DNA of 64,000 nt from Ornithobacterium rhinotracheale (lineage in GTDB: Bacteria > Bacteroidota > Bacteroidia > Flavobacteriales > Weeksellaceae), in the NCBI RefSeq assembly GCF_022832975.1, contig NZ_CP094846.1:1089501-1153500 (forward strand), read 5' to 3'. The position numbers and the translations under genes were made by a program. The notes below the pieces were generated by a model. It was not told where the DNA came from. It saw only the letters and a list, made by a program, of their open reading frames with translations, and did not search any database. Of this stretch, positions 51,326-63,169 are shown in pieces (within the stretch, counting starts at the first letter, position 1; every line of letters begins with the position of its first letter).

Positions 51326-54300
51326 ATGAAAAAGATTTTACTTTTATTTATATTTTTATTACTAAATTTTTTTACTTTGAATGCCCAATCATATAATTTA
51401 AGGATATATAATTATGATTTAGATACTTGGACAAAAAGGGGTAGGTGCGGTACTAACGAAGTGAAAATAAATATCATATTTGAAGGAGGAGAACACATGA
51501 ATATATATTATGATGGATCTCCTAGAAAAAAGAAAGTAAAAGAGTTATTAAATTCAACTTTTAATAAGAAGATATCAAAAATAGAATTTTATGCTTTTAT
51601 ACATGGACACGCTCGACTGGATATTGGGAGTAGTTGTAATGGAAAATCTTCAAAAGTTGATATTATAGAAAGTATTCCTTATAGTGGTTGTGAACCCAAT
51701 GGTATTATTAGAGGGCATAATGATAGAGGTAGTGCTGAAATCTCAGCAAGTTTTAATTACCAAGTTAATCCTATAATCAATATTAGTTCTGTGGATCCTA
51801 GATATAGTTCAATAGGATATAACGACACAAAAGAAATATCGGTAACTTCTGATTCTAAAGGTTTTAGTTCGGAGACTTATAATTGGGAATATCAAGTCGT
51901 TAATTCTAAATTAGGTGAAACACTTTCCGATAGTAATTGGAATAGTATGCCTTCAAATTTAAATTTTTCTGAAAAAATTGTTTTTACACCATCAAGTTTC
52001 TTACATATAAACTCTATAGGAAAAAGAATATATTTTAGGATTAAAGCTTGTAATAAACCGAGTAATTATATATGGTTTGATCTTTTAACTTCTGCACCCC
52101 ATATCACTTCACACCTTCCTAATGAGACTAAATGTTTTAATACAAGAGACGGGGAATTAACACTTCATTTTGATAGAAAACTTGACAAAGGAGAGACCTT
52201 ATCTTTAAGTTTAAAGAACAAATTGACAGAAACTGTGGTTGTTAATAAAGACATTACCTCTTATTTACATTCAGGTACCTCCTATACACTTGAGAATTTA
52301 CCACCTGGAGAATACAGCTTAAATGTACATGGCACTTATAATGGAAATTCCACTTATACAGACGGAGAAAAGCACAGCATTGATTTTGAAATTGAAAAAG
52401 CAACACCCGTAAGCTTTCAATTATCATCCAAAACAGATGTCTATTGTTTTAATGGAAACGATGGTGTAATTAATATAGAGGCAAAAGGAGGCACAGGAAA
52501 ATATCAGTATTTAATAACAAAAGACGGAAAAAATTATTTAGACTGGACCGATTTTAATAATGCTAATAAAACTTCTATAAACGCTTTGTCAAAAGGAATT
52601 TACAAAATAAAAGTACGAGATACATATGAGTGTGTAGCCAAGGAGCCCAATGATTCGAGTCTAGAAAAAGAAATTGAAATTACAATCAGTCAGCCAAACG
52701 ATCCGATTCGTTTAATTGATAAAGAAATAGAAATTGTACAGCCTACGGGGTATGGATTAAGCAATGGCTATATCTCTGTCATGGTACAAGGAGGCACACC
52801 AAAGTCAGACGGAAGTTATCATTATGAATGGAGAAAAGATAGCCCTACGGGGACGCTCATCACAACTGGAATAACAACCAGAGTATCAAATGATTCTTAT
52901 ACCATAAAAATCAGTAATCTCACCGCCGGCAAATATTATCTCACTGTAAAAGATAAAAATTATAATGCCGCGACGGCTAAGCTAGGAAATTGTGGAATAG
53001 TATCGAAAGAATTTGAAGTAACTCAACCCGATCCATTGAAGGCAGAAATAGAAATATTACAAGATATTTCTTGTAATATTTCCAATGAATATCCTTTTAA
53101 GTTAGATTTAAATCAGAATGGAATTCCTGACAATGCAGAAGACGGAAAAATAGAGGCAAAAGTAACAGGCGGAGTAGGAACCTATAGCTATCAATGGCAG
53201 AAATTGGATAATGGTATTTTCATAGATATTTCTGGAGCTACGGCACCTGTTTTAAAAAACATTAAAGCAGGCACCTATAAAATATTAGTAATAGATAAGA
53301 ATAAGAACAAAGTCGAAGAAAAAATAGTAACGACTTATCCACCTAAGTTTGAACTATCAATGTTTGCCAATTCCATTTCATGTAATAATGAAAGTAGCGG
53401 CAGAGTTTCGGTAAAAGCAACGGGCGGAACAGGGGCTTATTCTTATGAATGGAATACAATGGATGCCACTTCCGAGGTTACAGGGCTTAGAGCTGGAAAT
53501 TATTTTGTACTTGTAACAGACGCTAAAAACTGTAAGATAAAGGGCGCTGCAGAAGTCACACAGCCAGATCAAATTGTGATTACGGACGAAGAAGTTCGTA
53601 ATCCGATATGTCATAATGCTTCTAATGGATCTATTAAAATAAAAATTTCAGGAGGGACAAAACCCTATAAAATCAGCTGGTCTAATGGTGTAACGACAGA
53701 AGAAAACTCAAATTTATCCGCAGGAAACTATGTACTAACAGTTACAGATGCCAAGGGGTGTCAAGAAATAAAAGAATATAAATTAACAAATCCAGAACCA
53801 TTAAGAGTCCATATTGGGGAAGATGTAACATTGTGTGCAGGAGACACTCAAAGATACGACGCAACGATAGATGATAAAGGAGCAAGTTATTTATGGAGAA
53901 ATGAAAAAGGAGAGATAATAAGCAAATTACCAACAATAGAATTATCCGATGCAGGAGTTTACACTGTTACGGTTACGGATTCCAAGGGATGTATAGGGAC
54001 AGATCGTGTTGTTATAAAAAAATCTAATGAGATATTAGAGCCTAAATTTATGCTTACGACTCATGCTTATACCGAATCCACCGTTGTATTAGTAAATACA
54101 TCACCCAAGATGCCAGAAACTGTTGAGTGGCTTATTCCAGATAATTCTGCTGTAAGTGTAATAGAAAAGAATGAAGAATATTTAGAGCTTAAGTTTTCAA
54201 ATACAGGTTCATACAGAATAGGGTTAAAAGGAATGCAAGGGCAATGTAAAAAAACTTTCTACAAAGAGGTTGTCGTAGAAGAAAACTTGTCTGGAGTAGA

Positions 54301-54574
54301 TTTATCTTCAGATAAAATTTCTAATATCACAGAATTTAATGTAGCCCCAAATCCTAATGATGGAAACTTTAAAGTAATTGTAAAATTAGAGAAAGAAAAT
54401 ACCATTAATCTGCGAATTATAAATATGCTCACTCAACAAGCATATCCTGTAATCACCAAGCCAAAATCAACCTATTTTTTAGTGCCTTACCATGTAACGC
54501 TGTCTACGGGGGTATATTTTGTTATTTTAGAAACAGGTAATGAATCAATGGTGAAGAAAATGATAATTAAATAA
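51326..54574 (+). CDS. T9SS-secreted surface protein with SprB-like repeats
   Basis: A 1082-residue secreted protein. After signal peptide MKKILLLFIFLLLNFFTLNAQ comes an N-terminal region of unknown fold (about 22-360). SprB-like repeats follow at about 372-460, 683-755 and 760-830; the clearest is ICHNASNGSIKIKISGGTKP, then WSNG and LSAGNYVLTVTDAKGC. An Ig-like LCAGDTQRY...AGVYTVTVTD domain and a C-terminal type A T9SS sorting domain (FNVAPNPNDGNFKV from about 1005 to GVYFVILETGNESMVKKMIIK) complete it. It should be exported by the Sec and type IX systems and displayed on the surface, plausibly as an adhesin. Together with the next two genes it forms a tight operon. Confidence 0.88.
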   Translation: MKKILLLFIFLLLNFFTLNAQSYNLRIYNYDLDTWTKRGRCGTNEVKINIIFEGGEHMNIYYDGSPRKKKVKELLNSTFNKKISKIEFYAFIHGHARLDIGSSCNGKSSKVDIIESIPYSGCEPNGIIRGHNDRGSAEISASFNYQVNPIINISSVDPRYSSIGYNDTKEISVTSDSKGFSSETYNWEYQVVNSKLGETLSDSNWNSMPSNLNFSEKIVFTPSSFLHINSIGKRIYFRIKACNKPSNYIWFDLLTSAPHITSHLPNETKCFNTRDGELTLHFDRKLDKGETLSLSLKNKLTETVVVNKDITSYLHSGTSYTLENLPPGEYSLNVHGTYNGNSTYTDGEKHSIDFEIEKATPVSFQLSSKTDVYCFNGNDGVINIEAKGGTGKYQYLITKDGKNYLDWTDFNNANKTSINALSKGIYKIKVRDTYECVAKEPNDSSLEKEIEITISQPNDPIRLIDKEIEIVQPTGYGLSNGYISVMVQGGTPKSDGSYHYEWRKDSPTGTLITTGITTRVSNDSYTIKISNLTAGKYYLTVKDKNYNAATAKLGNCGIVSKEFEVTQPDPLKAEIEILQDISCNISNEYPFKLDLNQNGIPDNAEDGKIEAKVTGGVGTYSYQWQKLDNGIFIDISGATAPVLKNIKAGTYKILVIDKNKNKVEEKIVTTYPPKFELSMFANSISCNNESSGRVSVKATGGTGAYSYEWNTMDATSEVTGLRAGNYFVLVTDAKNCKIKGAAEVTQPDQIVITDEEVRNPICHNASNGSIKIKISGGTKPYKISWSNGVTTEENSNLSAGNYVLTVTDAKGCQEIKEYKLTNPEPLRVHIGEDVTLCAGDTQRYDATIDDKGASYLWRNEKGEIISKLPTIELSDAGVYTVTVTDSKGCIGTDRVVIKKSNEILEPKFMLTTHAYTESTVVLVNTSPKMPETVEWLIPDNSAVSVIEKNEEYLELKFSNTGSYRIGLKGMQGQCKKTFYKEVVVEENLSGVDLSSDKISNITEFNVAPNPNDGNFKVIVKLEKENTINLRIINMLTQQAYPVITKPKSTYFLVPYHVTLSTGVYFVILETGNESMVKKMIIK

Positions 54575-54578
54575 AGAT

Positions 54579-55943
54579 ATGGAAAAGATAATAAATCGAA
54601 ATAATTGGATATCAACACTCATTACATTGATGACATTTATAGTTGTCAGTTCTTGTGCTAGAGAGGATAGTATTCCAGTAACAGCAGATTTTGATATAAA
54701 AGTTGTCAACGAAGATTATTCAGTACCTGTGAGAGTCGAAATAAAAAATAAATCAAAGGGAGCGGATACTTATCAATGGACGTTCGAAGGAGCTGTAACG
54801 TCTCATTCCAGCCAAGCAACCCCTAAGCCTGTAATTTATACAAAAGCAGGGATTTACAAAATTATATTAAAAGCATCCAATAAAGATGGTAATGAAGATA
54901 GAAAAGAGCTAGAAATCAAAATAGATGCCGCTATGAAAGTTGATTTTGATTGGATGATGCAAGGTAGTGATATTTCTCCAGTGACTTTACAGATGCAAAA
55001 TAAATCATTAGGAGCGACTAATTATCATTGGGAGTTTGAAGAAGGGCTCCCGGCACGGTCTAATCAACAAAATCCAAAAGTCGTTTTTAACAAAGCAGGA
55101 GAGCATAGTATTAAATTAACCATCACCAATGGAAGAGAAAGCTATACTATGCAAAAAAGCATTATTGTAAAACCTGAAATGATTGCTGATTTTGATTGGT
55201 CTGTGGATTATATCGACAATGATTATCAGGCACCTGTAGTATTACATTTAAAGAACAAATCAACACATGCTTTTTCCTATAAATGGATAGTTGAAGGAGC
55301 ATCACCATCAATATCTGAAGAAGAGAACCCAGACATTCATTTTGCCAATACAGGCAATTACACAATTATCTTGCAAGCAATAAATGATAAAGCGACTAAA
55401 GAGATAAGAAAACAAATCACCATACACCCTGATGTCAATTTACTTTCATTTAGTAATATTAAATTAGGTATCAATACAGCCCATAATACCATTGGTTGTT
55501 TCTTTTCCTCCAATTTAGGAAAAGTAATCAAAGAGAATGAAGTATCAGAAATATCTACAGATAAAATAGATTTTGGCTTTTTTGGCTTAAACACCTCTTT
55601 TACTTATAATCAATTTCTATCACCAGATGAAGTACAAACCACGTCGTTTAATAAGATACCTAACGCCATTCACACAAAAATAATTAATTCACAAGAGTTG
55701 GTGAAAATACAATTAAGCCCAACATTATTTGAATCGATTAAAACAGGAAAAGGTTTTAGTAGTATAAATATTACAGAAACAAATACAGGAAAAACGCCTT
55801 TTGACAGTACAAAGAAACCACGAGTAGTTTTATTTCAAACAAACGATGGAAGAAAAGGAGCAATACTAGTCAAAGATTATATTTCATCAGGAAGAGATTC
55901 ATATATCTTAGTAGATATTAAAGTTCAAAAACACGCCCAATAA
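54579..55943 (+). CDS. Lipoprotein with three PKD domains
   Basis: A 454-residue lipoprotein (FIVVSSCARED, Cys26). Three PKD-type Ig domains follow, each opening ADFD or VDFD and containing Y-x-W-x-(F/V)-E (YQWTFEGA, YHWEFEEG, YKWIVEGA), then N-P and a G-x-Y/H strand, at about 32-110, 115-200 and 205-290. The last 150 residues have no domain I recognise. It starts 4 bp after the T9SS protein gene and ends 2 bp before the barrel gene. An extracellular or periplasmic bridging role between the surface protein and the barrel is inferred. Confidence 0.85.
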   Translation: MEKIINRNNWISTLITLMTFIVVSSCAREDSIPVTADFDIKVVNEDYSVPVRVEIKNKSKGADTYQWTFEGAVTSHSSQATPKPVIYTKAGIYKIILKASNKDGNEDRKELEIKIDAAMKVDFDWMMQGSDISPVTLQMQNKSLGATNYHWEFEEGLPARSNQQNPKVVFNKAGEHSIKLTITNGRESYTMQKSIIVKPEMIADFDWSVDYIDNDYQAPVVLHLKNKSTHAFSYKWIVEGASPSISEEENPDIHFANTGNYTIILQAINDKATKEIRKQITIHPDVNLLSFSNIKLGINTAHNTIGCFFSSNLGKVIKENEVSEISTDKIDFGFFGLNTSFTYNQFLSPDEVQTTSFNKIPNAIHTKIINSQELVKIQLSPTLFESIKTGKGFSSINITETNTGKTPFDSTKKPRVVLFQTNDGRKGAILVKDYISSGRDSYILVDIKVQKHAQ

Positions 55944-55945
55944 TT

Positions 55946-57703
55946 ATGAGGAAAAAATTAATTAAGTATTTTTTGATTTCATTTTCAATGATATTAGAAA
56001 TAGCGATATGTAATGCACAAGAAGTTAATTTAGAAGGTTTAGGAAAAAGGGTCAAAGAAACCTTAGAGAAAAATCCATTCAAGCTTAGTGGAGGGATTTC
56101 TGCAAACTCAGTTTTTTACAAATCAAATGTTTATAGTGAGCGAGCTCCTTTTACTTATTTTTTGAATGGGAACTTAAATTTGGGAGTATATAACTGGTCT
56201 ATGCCTATTTCATATAGTTTTACAAATCAAGGAGGGCAATTAGGATACGAAGTTCCCTTTAAATTTAACAGATTAAGTATAGCCCCTAGGTATAAATGGG
56301 TAAAGGCTTATATTGGCGATGCTTCCATGAGTTTTTCTCCCTATACATACAATGGGCTTTTATTTACGGGCGGGGGACTTGAACTTACTCCCAATATCCC
56401 TTTAAAAGTAGCTGTGATGGCAGGTAGATTGAACAAAGCCGTTGAAGACGATGAAAATTCTAATACGATTCCTGCTTATAAAAGAATGGGCTATGGGGCC
56501 AATGTTAAATGGGAAAAAGAAAAATATAAACTAGGAGTTATAGGTTTTTATGCGAAAGATGAAGTTAAATCTTTACAGCTTCAACCTGACACTAAAGGAG
56601 TCTTTCCTCAAGAAAACCTTGTATTGTCATTTACTGGAAAAATAAAAATGCAAAAAAATTTAGAGTTGTATGGGGAATATGCAAATAGTGCTTTGATTAA
56701 TGATTTAAGGAATAATAACAAAGGCGGAGATAAGAAAGGAATAGCTTCTTTGTTTTTGCCAGCAAATACTAGTCTAGAATCTTATTCTGCTTATAATGGG
56801 GGCGTTAATTTAAATCTAAAAAAAGGAACTATTGGGATTAAGTATGAGAAAATAGATCCGGGATATAAAACATTGGGAGCGTATTATTTCAACAATGATC
56901 TTGAAAACATAACGCTTAATACTTCCTTTCTAATGTTTAAAGATAAAATTTCTCTAGCTACTAGTTTAGGGCGCCAACGAGACAATTTGGAAAATAAAAA
57001 GATTAAACAAACGAACCGTTGGGTAGGAGCCGCTAATCTTAATGTTCAAGCTTCAGATAAACTTTCAGTTACTGCGAGTTATTCAAACTTTACGATGTTT
57101 ACAAATCATCAATTAAATCAGTTTAATATAATTAATAAAAATCCTTTACTCTTACAACAGCCTAAAGATTCTATTGAATATAAACAAATAGCCCAAAACA
57201 CAAACATAAATATTAATTATATAATTTCCAGTACAAAAGAAAAGACTCAAAACATAAATATTAATTATTCGCTAAATGATATGGTCAATAAAGAAAATAA
57301 TGTTGTGAGAAAAGGCGGATTGTCAAGATTTCATAATGCAAATATTAATTACAGTTTAGGCTTTCCTAACAAAAAATTAAATATGGCAGGAGCTTTAAAT
57401 TTCACACACACTTATACTATGTCACAAACAACAATAATATGGGGGCCTGGGGTTACAATAAATAAATCTTTTCTAAAAGAAGATAAACTTAGAACCAACA
57501 TGGGATTGTCTTACAATCAATCGAAAAACAAGAAAACAAATGCTAAGGTTTTAAATTTTTCTTTAGGGGCTAGCTACGCTCCTTGGAAGAAACATAATTT
57601 TAATCTTAATTATATACAAATGCTTAGAAAAACTGATCAGAAAGAGATTAATCCGAATTTAAATGAAATAACATGTACTTTTGGCTATAATTTTAATTTT
57701 TAA
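55946..57703 (+). CDS. Outer-membrane beta-barrel protein of the surface module
   Basis: A 585-residue protein with signal peptide MRKKLIKYFLISFSMILEIAICNAQ, then regularly alternating hydrophobic/polar strands with Tyr and Asn turns (NLNLGVYNWSMPISYSFTNQGG, YNGLLFTGGGLEL, GYGANVKWEKEKYKLGVIGFYA) and an aromatic C-terminal strand (CTFGYNFNF). There is no plug domain, so it is not a TonB receptor; nor is it a clear PorP/SprF homologue. It probably serves as the outer-membrane anchor or channel for the two preceding products. No named family recognised. Confidence 0.8.
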   Translation: MRKKLIKYFLISFSMILEIAICNAQEVNLEGLGKRVKETLEKNPFKLSGGISANSVFYKSNVYSERAPFTYFLNGNLNLGVYNWSMPISYSFTNQGGQLGYEVPFKFNRLSIAPRYKWVKAYIGDASMSFSPYTYNGLLFTGGGLELTPNIPLKVAVMAGRLNKAVEDDENSNTIPAYKRMGYGANVKWEKEKYKLGVIGFYAKDEVKSLQLQPDTKGVFPQENLVLSFTGKIKMQKNLELYGEYANSALINDLRNNNKGGDKKGIASLFLPANTSLESYSAYNGGVNLNLKKGTIGIKYEKIDPGYKTLGAYYFNNDLENITLNTSFLMFKDKISLATSLGRQRDNLENKKIKQTNRWVGAANLNVQASDKLSVTASYSNFTMFTNHQLNQFNIINKNPLLLQQPKDSIEYKQIAQNTNININYIISSTKEKTQNININYSLNDMVNKENNVVRKGGLSRFHNANINYSLGFPNKKLNMAGALNFTHTYTMSQTTIIWGPGVTINKSFLKEDKLRTNMGLSYNQSKNKKTNAKVLNFSLGASYAPWKKHNFNLNYIQMLRKTDQKEINPNLNEITCTFGYNFNF

Positions 57704-57732
57704 TTAAATTTGGCAGTTTCCGACACCGTCCC

Positions 57733-57744
57733 AAAAAGTGAACA
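57733..57744. repeat. Right copy of a 12-bp direct repeat flanking the cargo
   Basis: AAAAAGTGAACA, identical to 49029-49040, in the 60-bp convergent gap between the barrel gene and the methylase-helicase. Confidence 0.5.
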
Positions 57745-57763
57745 AACTAATAAAGTTATTCTC

Positions 57764-60700
57764 TTACATTTTAAACTTTTTGCTCGAGGTATTTATTTTA
57801 CTTTGGGGCGGTTTAATAGCTTTATCACTAACCTTTGATACCACTTGCTCATCATCTAGAGAATCTACCTTTGTATTATTTTCATTTATCGACAAATGAA
57901 TTTTCCTTTCAATGGAAGCTAGTTCATTTTTAAGTTCTGCGAGTTCCCTTTCTTTATTCCATTTACCATTCACCACTTGTTGTAAGATAGGTAAATCCTC
58001 ATTGATTTCTTTGAGTTCCTTTTCACTTTTTTGAATGAGATTAGGTATTTTTTCCAAGGCTTTGATAAAGCTCATAGAGGCTAAGTTGGGATCTTGCGCT
58101 ATTTTTCCATTATTATGTGTATAGCGTATACCGCCTTCTCCTTTTACAAAGAAACGATTTTGGCGGATGTCCACCCCTTCTTTTGTTGTGATTTCAGTTT
58201 TGACCAAAACCTGAAAACCATACAGATTTCCAATCTCTTGATAATCTCCGCCAGTTCGAGCCTTTTTAGCGTAAATATTCAATCTTTCCCCCAATTGTTC
58301 TAAGCTAGATTCTTGCGAGAGCTCCTCTAGTTGCAAAGCATTAACAAAATCGCCATTGGGCAGTTTCTTGGCTCTTGCATTGAGATTATCCCAATCGGCA
58401 TGTAAACGCATCAATCGATTTTCAAGAGCCTCTTTATCTTCTGCAAGCATTTCTAGTTTAAATCGAGAAGAAGATTTATTTCGTAGAAAAGCTTGTCGTT
58501 CACTTTCCAAAGCGGTTATTTTCTTTTCTATTTTTGCTTTTTCTAAGAGGTCTGTATTTCCTGAAAGGATAGCCACATATTCTGAAAAATTTATTCCTGA
58601 TTGTTCGTCCATACTGCCCTCATCAATGGTTCGCTTACCGAGTTTATTGGATTTTAGCTGGTCTATAAATAATTGTTTGTTAAACAATAAATTAAATTTA
58701 TACGAATCCAATGTTCTTTCTACGGCATAGATGAGAACATCTACTTTATTGCCCGCAAAATATTTAGCCACTTCATTCCCTTTTCGGATAGCCCGACCAT
58801 CTCTTTGTTGTAAGTCGCTCGGTCGCCAAGGCGTATCCAGATGATGAACGGCAACTGCTCTTTTTTGAGCATTGACACCTGTTCCCAGCATATCGGTAGA
58901 ACCAAATAGCACACGGATTTTCCCCTCATTGGTATCTGCAATGAGCTTTTTTCGTAATTTATCGTTTTTGGCTTCTTGAATAAAACGAATTTCTTCTGGT
59001 GGAACGCCATAATCTTCTACCAATTTTCGCTTGATTTCAGAATAAGGATTCCACTCATTAGGCTTATAAGTCCCTAAATCTGAAAACACAAACTGTGTTC
59101 CCTTTTGAGCCTTGTATTTTTCGTAATACTCATAGATTTTTTTGGCACAATGGGAGGTTTTATTATCAGGGTGGTCATCATATTTACTATCAACCAATCG
59201 CATGTCTAATGACATCTTTCGTGCATAATCTGTTGCAATTAGCATTTTAGCTTTTTCCTCTCGTTGAGACAGGGGCTCTCTTCCTAGTAATGAAGCATCT
59301 CCATTTTGAGCAAATTTCATTAATTTTTCAATAAAAACTTCTTGCTCGGGGGTAGGTGGAATATGGTATAAAACCTCATTCTTTTCTGGACGATCAATAC
59401 CGATATCTTTTGCCGTTCGATAGTCCGTTATCTCCGAATAAAATTGTGCTAATTCAGGCACTTTGATAAAATAGCGGAATCTTTCTTTTTGTACAATATT
59501 ATTCGCCACTGAAAATTCGTAATCAGTAGTTTTACGAGCATAGATAGCTGCCCAAGCATCAAAACAAGTAATACCTTGTTTCTCTAGTGCTTTGGGACGT
59601 AGATATTTGAATAGTAAATAAAGTTCCGTTAAGGAGTTAGAGATGGTAGTACCCGAGAGAAAGGTAGCTCCTAAGTCTTTACCAGACCTTTTTTGAATGG
59701 TGCGAATGGCAAACAATAAATTTATTGCCTTTTGGCTACCTTGCATATTTCCAAGCCCTGCTACGCGATCATGTCGTGTATTGAACATCAGGTTTTTAAA
59801 CTTATGGCTCTCATCAACCAACAAATGATCAATTCCCATCATTTGAAAATCGACAATGTCATCAGTTCGATTATTAATATCATGTTCTAAAGCTTTCAGC
59901 TTAACCTCTAGATTTTCCTTTCTTTTGATAATGCCTTTGAGCATTCCTCTAGAAATTTCTTCTCCTTGTTGTTTCAAAGCCCATAGATTTTCTTCCACAT
60001 CGTCTAATTCTTGCTGAAGAATTTCTTTTTGTATTTCGTAAGATTGAGGAATCATTTTAAATTGGTCATGCGTTAAAATCACACAATCCCAATCATTATT
60101 TTTAATATCACCAAAAATACGCAAACGCTTATCGGGTTTGAAGTCATCCTTTCCTGGGTATAATATTTTAGCAAAAGGATAGGCTTTTCTATAGGTTTCG
60201 GCAATTTCGTGAACATTGGCTTTTAATCCGATAATCATGGGTTTGTGAGCCAATCCCAAGCGTTTCATTTCTTGTGCAGCACAACACATAATCAAGGTTT
60301 TTCCCGCGCCCACTTCATGGTCACAAATAGCCCCACCATTGAGTTTAATCATCCAAATAGCATCTTTTTGACTACTATATAAATCCTCAATGCCTAATCC
60401 TTTACGATCTAAACCAGGAAAATCTTGATGAGAGCCATCATAATTGGGGCGAACAAAACAATTGAACATACGGTTGTATTTATCTGCTAAGCGTTCTTTA
60501 AAAGCGGGACTTTGTTCCAATAACCAATTAGAAAAAGCGGAACGAATTTCATCAATTTTATGATTAGCCATTTGAATAGCCTCCATATCCGCTACTTTAA
60601 CTTCTTTATTATTAACTTGTATCTTTTTAGTAATATTAGGCGTAGTATTGATGAGGGCATATTTGAGTAATGCAATCCCATCATAAGTTCTACTTTCAGA

Positions 60701-63169
60701 TTTTATAGCATATTGGTCGTAGATACGGCTGTTTTTTCTAGCACACTGAACATCGAAATTATCCATTGTTTTGGAATAAGACACTTGTACCTCTGTATCA
60801 AATAAATGAGAGGCGAAATGACTGTAGATTTCCATAGGAATCCACCGTTCTCCTAGGTTGAAATCCAACTCTTCAAACGCAATGGGTTCAGGGCTTACCT
60901 TTTTTAGGGCTTCTAGAGCCGCTATCGCCTCTTGATGCTCGGGAAGTCTTTCCAAATATTTTTCGACAGCCTCTATTTTTTCTACAATATTTCCAGCGAG
61001 CCAAGTTTCTCCTGTTTCATATTGCATGGCCATAGGATTGTAATAGAGTGTTTCTTTGAGTTCTTTCTTAAGGGTCTCCGTATTTTGTCCAGCAAGTTCA
61101 CTCATATAAGGCAAATTCACTTTACCATGTACATTTAACGAATGGATCAGGGCTTCTTTGGGGGTAATATTTTCTACGGAGGTAGTAGAAAAGCTAACAG
61201 GTTTTTCAAAAATATCAGCTTTGCGGTAAACTCCATTGACTTTTCGCTCTAAATAAGGGATTTCGTTGCCAGCACCATCTGTTTGGATCAATCCTATGTT
61301 ATCTTTACTATTCAAAGCGCCATAATTTCTTATAAATTCATTGTACAAAGTGTTGAGTTTTGTTCTTTCGTCTGGATAGGGCTTTCTATCCTTGGCTTCT
61401 TTGTTGTATAAATCAAAATAACTATCTCGAAGAGCCATATAATCTATGGCTTTTTTTCGCTGCAGAACCCCTACATCTAATGGGACAAAAGTGGCGGTTC
61501 CCTCCTCTTTGCTTACATTTCTTAAATATCCTGGTTGTTCATTTTGAATCACTAAGGCATCTTCTCTATAATGGCTTAAAATATCGCCTTCAAATGGTGT
61601 AGGTTCAAAGCTAATAGGAGTTATAGATACACTTTCTGTATCCTTGGTTGAGTTGTTATCACTGGGGTAAGAAAAAGAAAAAAGATCCTTTGGAAAAGCC
61701 TTATATGCGGTATTTGTTGTTTGCTTTTTCTTACTAGAACGCCTGATATTTTTTGAAGGTTTAGGTACTGTTGGAGGCTCTTCAAAAAGTGTATCAAATA
61801 GGCTTAATTGTATCCCAACATTATTTTCGATTCTGGCGATTGAAAGATTATTTTCGGGAGTGGAATGTGTTTTTTTCGTATTTGCACCAATAGACTCTTT
61901 TGTTTTTGTTGCTGATAGTTCAGGCGTTATAGAAGTTGAAATGGTATTAATTTGGGATTTTTCGTTTTTTTCGAGTATTGTAGTTGGTTGATTTGAAAAA
62001 GAATCCGCAAGATATAAAGGCATTCGTTGTTTATAATTACCAAAATCAAGGTTTAATTTCTCTTCGAGGTCACGGGCTATTCCAGATACGCCATTTTCGT
62101 GTATATAAATCCTTGATGGTTTTCCGTATAAGTCAGTATCTAATTGTGATGTTGTATGAATAATCTGTTGTGGATTGTTTTCAAATAAAGCGTTGATTGT
62201 ATAGCCTTCAATATGTTCTATCGTATCGCAGAAGAGTAAATCTTCGGTTGAGAGTGTTTGTTTTTGCGAGTCTTTTTGCAGAATGATTAAATCGCTCCCT
62301 ACTTCTGTTCCAGCATAATCCGTAAACAGGTTGTTAGGGAGCCGTACCGCCGAAACCAAGTGAGCCTGTTTGATTATTGCCTCTCTAATCGGTCGGTTTT
62401 TGGGACTGTTGAGTACCCCTTGAGAGGTGATATAGGCTAATAATCCGCCTTCTTTAAGGGTGTCCATTCCCTTTAAAAAAAAGTAATTATGGATATTTTG
62501 CGATGCTTGTTGCTTTGCCGAATCCTTACTCCTTGAAAAAGACAAATCAAATACAGATATATCTCCAAACGGTATATTACTGCTTATTACATCAAAGGAA
62601 TTATTTTGTCGTTCTTCTATATTTTCAAATCCCTTAATTTTTATTTGGGTGGAAGGATATAAATGTTTAAGTACTTTCCCCGTTAGTAAATCTTTTTCAA
62701 AAGCCGTTACAGATACATTTTGACTTGATTTAAAATGTTCTACAAAATTCCCTGAGCCTGCTGAGGGGTCTAACACTTGTTGGTATTGAAAATTTTGTTC
62801 ATTAAGTACCGTTGAAAGAGCTTGTATGACTTCTGGTGGGGTATAAAATGAAGTAAGCACTGAGCTTTTAAGACCATCGATCATCCTTTTATAAGCTGAA
62901 AAATCAGAAGCATTGACACGAATAAGCTCATACAACTTCTGAGTGGCTTCAAAATAAGGCTCATCGGACTTTGACCAAAAACGACGATCTTCCTCTTCGT
63001 TTGCTGGATTGAGTATAAATTTTAATCCTCCAAAACCTGAATATTTTCGGAGGATTTCTTTTTCTTCGTTTGTGCCCAGTCGCTTTTCTTGGTCTAATTG
63101 AAAAGCAACTTGTAAGGCTTGAATGTTTTGTTCTAAATGTAGTTTCTTATTGAACGCCATTTTCTTCAA
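57764..63169 (-). CDS. Giant N6-adenine methylase/SNF2-like helicase fusion
   Basis: A 1801-residue cytoplasmic protein of a kind recurrent in Bacteroidota conjugative elements. The N-terminal methylase has [12 protein letters not shown] (about 107-118), SAM motif [11 protein letters not shown] (about 132-142) and catalytic motif SNIPFGD (about 192-198, for the usual NPPF). A long linker with Ser/Thr/Pro-rich segments spans about 390-500. The helicase half has Walker A HEVGAGKT (about 948), the DESHKF box (about 1117), [12 protein letters not shown], and motif [15 protein letters not shown] (about 1455), followed by a coiled-coil tail. Phage P1 DarB shares this methylase-helicase architecture and acts against restriction, so an antirestriction or DNA-processing role is a reasonable inference. 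The start may be the ATG at 63169 or at 63160; either overlaps DUF1896. Confidence 0.87.
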   Translation of the reverse strand: MKKMAFNKKLHLEQNIQALQVAFQLDQEKRLGTNEEKEILRKYSGFGGLKFILNPANEEEDRRFWSKSDEPYFEATQKLYELIRVNASDFSAYKRMIDGLKSSVLTSFYTPPEVIQALSTVLNEQNFQYQQVLDPSAGSGNFVEHFKSSQNVSVTAFEKDLLTGKVLKHLYPSTQIKIKGFENIEERQNNSFDVISSNIPFGDISVFDLSFSRSKDSAKQQASQNIHNYFFLKGMDTLKEGGLLAYITSQGVLNSPKNRPIREAIIKQAHLVSAVRLPNNLFTDYAGTEVGSDLIILQKDSQKQTLSTEDLLFCDTIEHIEGYTINALFENNPQQIIHTTSQLDTDLYGKPSRIYIHENGVSGIARDLEEKLNLDFGNYKQRMPLYLADSFSNQPTTILEKNEKSQINTISTSITPELSATKTKESIGANTKKTHSTPENNLSIARIENNVGIQLSLFDTLFEEPPTVPKPSKNIRRSSKKKQTTNTAYKAFPKDLFSFSYPSDNNSTKDTESVSITPISFEPTPFEGDILSHYREDALVIQNEQPGYLRNVSKEEGTATFVPLDVGVLQRKKAIDYMALRDSYFDLYNKEAKDRKPYPDERTKLNTLYNEFIRNYGALNSKDNIGLIQTDGAGNEIPYLERKVNGVYRKADIFEKPVSFSTTSVENITPKEALIHSLNVHGKVNLPYMSELAGQNTETLKKELKETLYYNPMAMQYETGETWLAGNIVEKIEAVEKYLERLPEHQEAIAALEALKKVSPEPIAFEELDFNLGERWIPMEIYSHFASHLFDTEVQVSYSKTMDNFDVQCARKNSRIYDQYAIKSESRTYDGIALLKYALINTTPNITKKIQVNNKEVKVADMEAIQMANHKIDEIRSAFSNWLLEQSPAFKERLADKYNRMFNCFVRPNYDGSHQDFPGLDRKGLGIEDLYSSQKDAIWMIKLNGGAICDHEVGAGKTLIMCCAAQEMKRLGLAHKPMIIGLKANVHEIAETYRKAYPFAKILYPGKDDFKPDKRLRIFGDIKNNDWDCVILTHDQFKMIPQSYEIQKEILQQELDDVEENLWALKQQGEEISRGMLKGIIKRKENLEVKLKALEHDINNRTDDIVDFQMMGIDHLLVDESHKFKNLMFNTRHDRVAGLGNMQGSQKAINLLFAIRTIQKRSGKDLGATFLSGTTISNSLTELYLLFKYLRPKALEKQGITCFDAWAAIYARKTTDYEFSVANNIVQKERFRYFIKVPELAQFYSEITDYRTAKDIGIDRPEKNEVLYHIPPTPEQEVFIEKLMKFAQNGDASLLGREPLSQREEKAKMLIATDYARKMSLDMRLVDSKYDDHPDNKTSHCAKKIYEYYEKYKAQKGTQFVFSDLGTYKPNEWNPYSEIKRKLVEDYGVPPEEIRFIQEAKNDKLRKKLIADTNEGKIRVLFGSTDMLGTGVNAQKRAVAVHHLDTPWRPSDLQQRDGRAIRKGNEVAKYFAGNKVDVLIYAVERTLDSYKFNLLFNKQLFIDQLKSNKLGKRTIDEGSMDEQSGINFSEYVAILSGNTDLLEKAKIEKKITALESERQAFLRNKSSSRFKLEMLAEDKEALENRLMRLHADWDNLNARAKKLPNGDFVNALQLEELSQESSLEQLGERLNIYAKKARTGGDYQEIGNLYGFQVLVKTEITTKEGVDIRQNRFFVKGEGGIRYTHNNGKIAQDPNLASMSFIKALEKIPNLIQKSEKELKEINEDLPILQQVVNGKWNKERELAELKNELASIERKIHLSINENNTKVDSLDDEQVVSKVSDKAIKPPQSKINTSSKKFKM

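Noticed and set aside
55946-57703. TonB-dependent receptor
   Set aside because: It has barrel-like strands but no plug domain and no TonB box.
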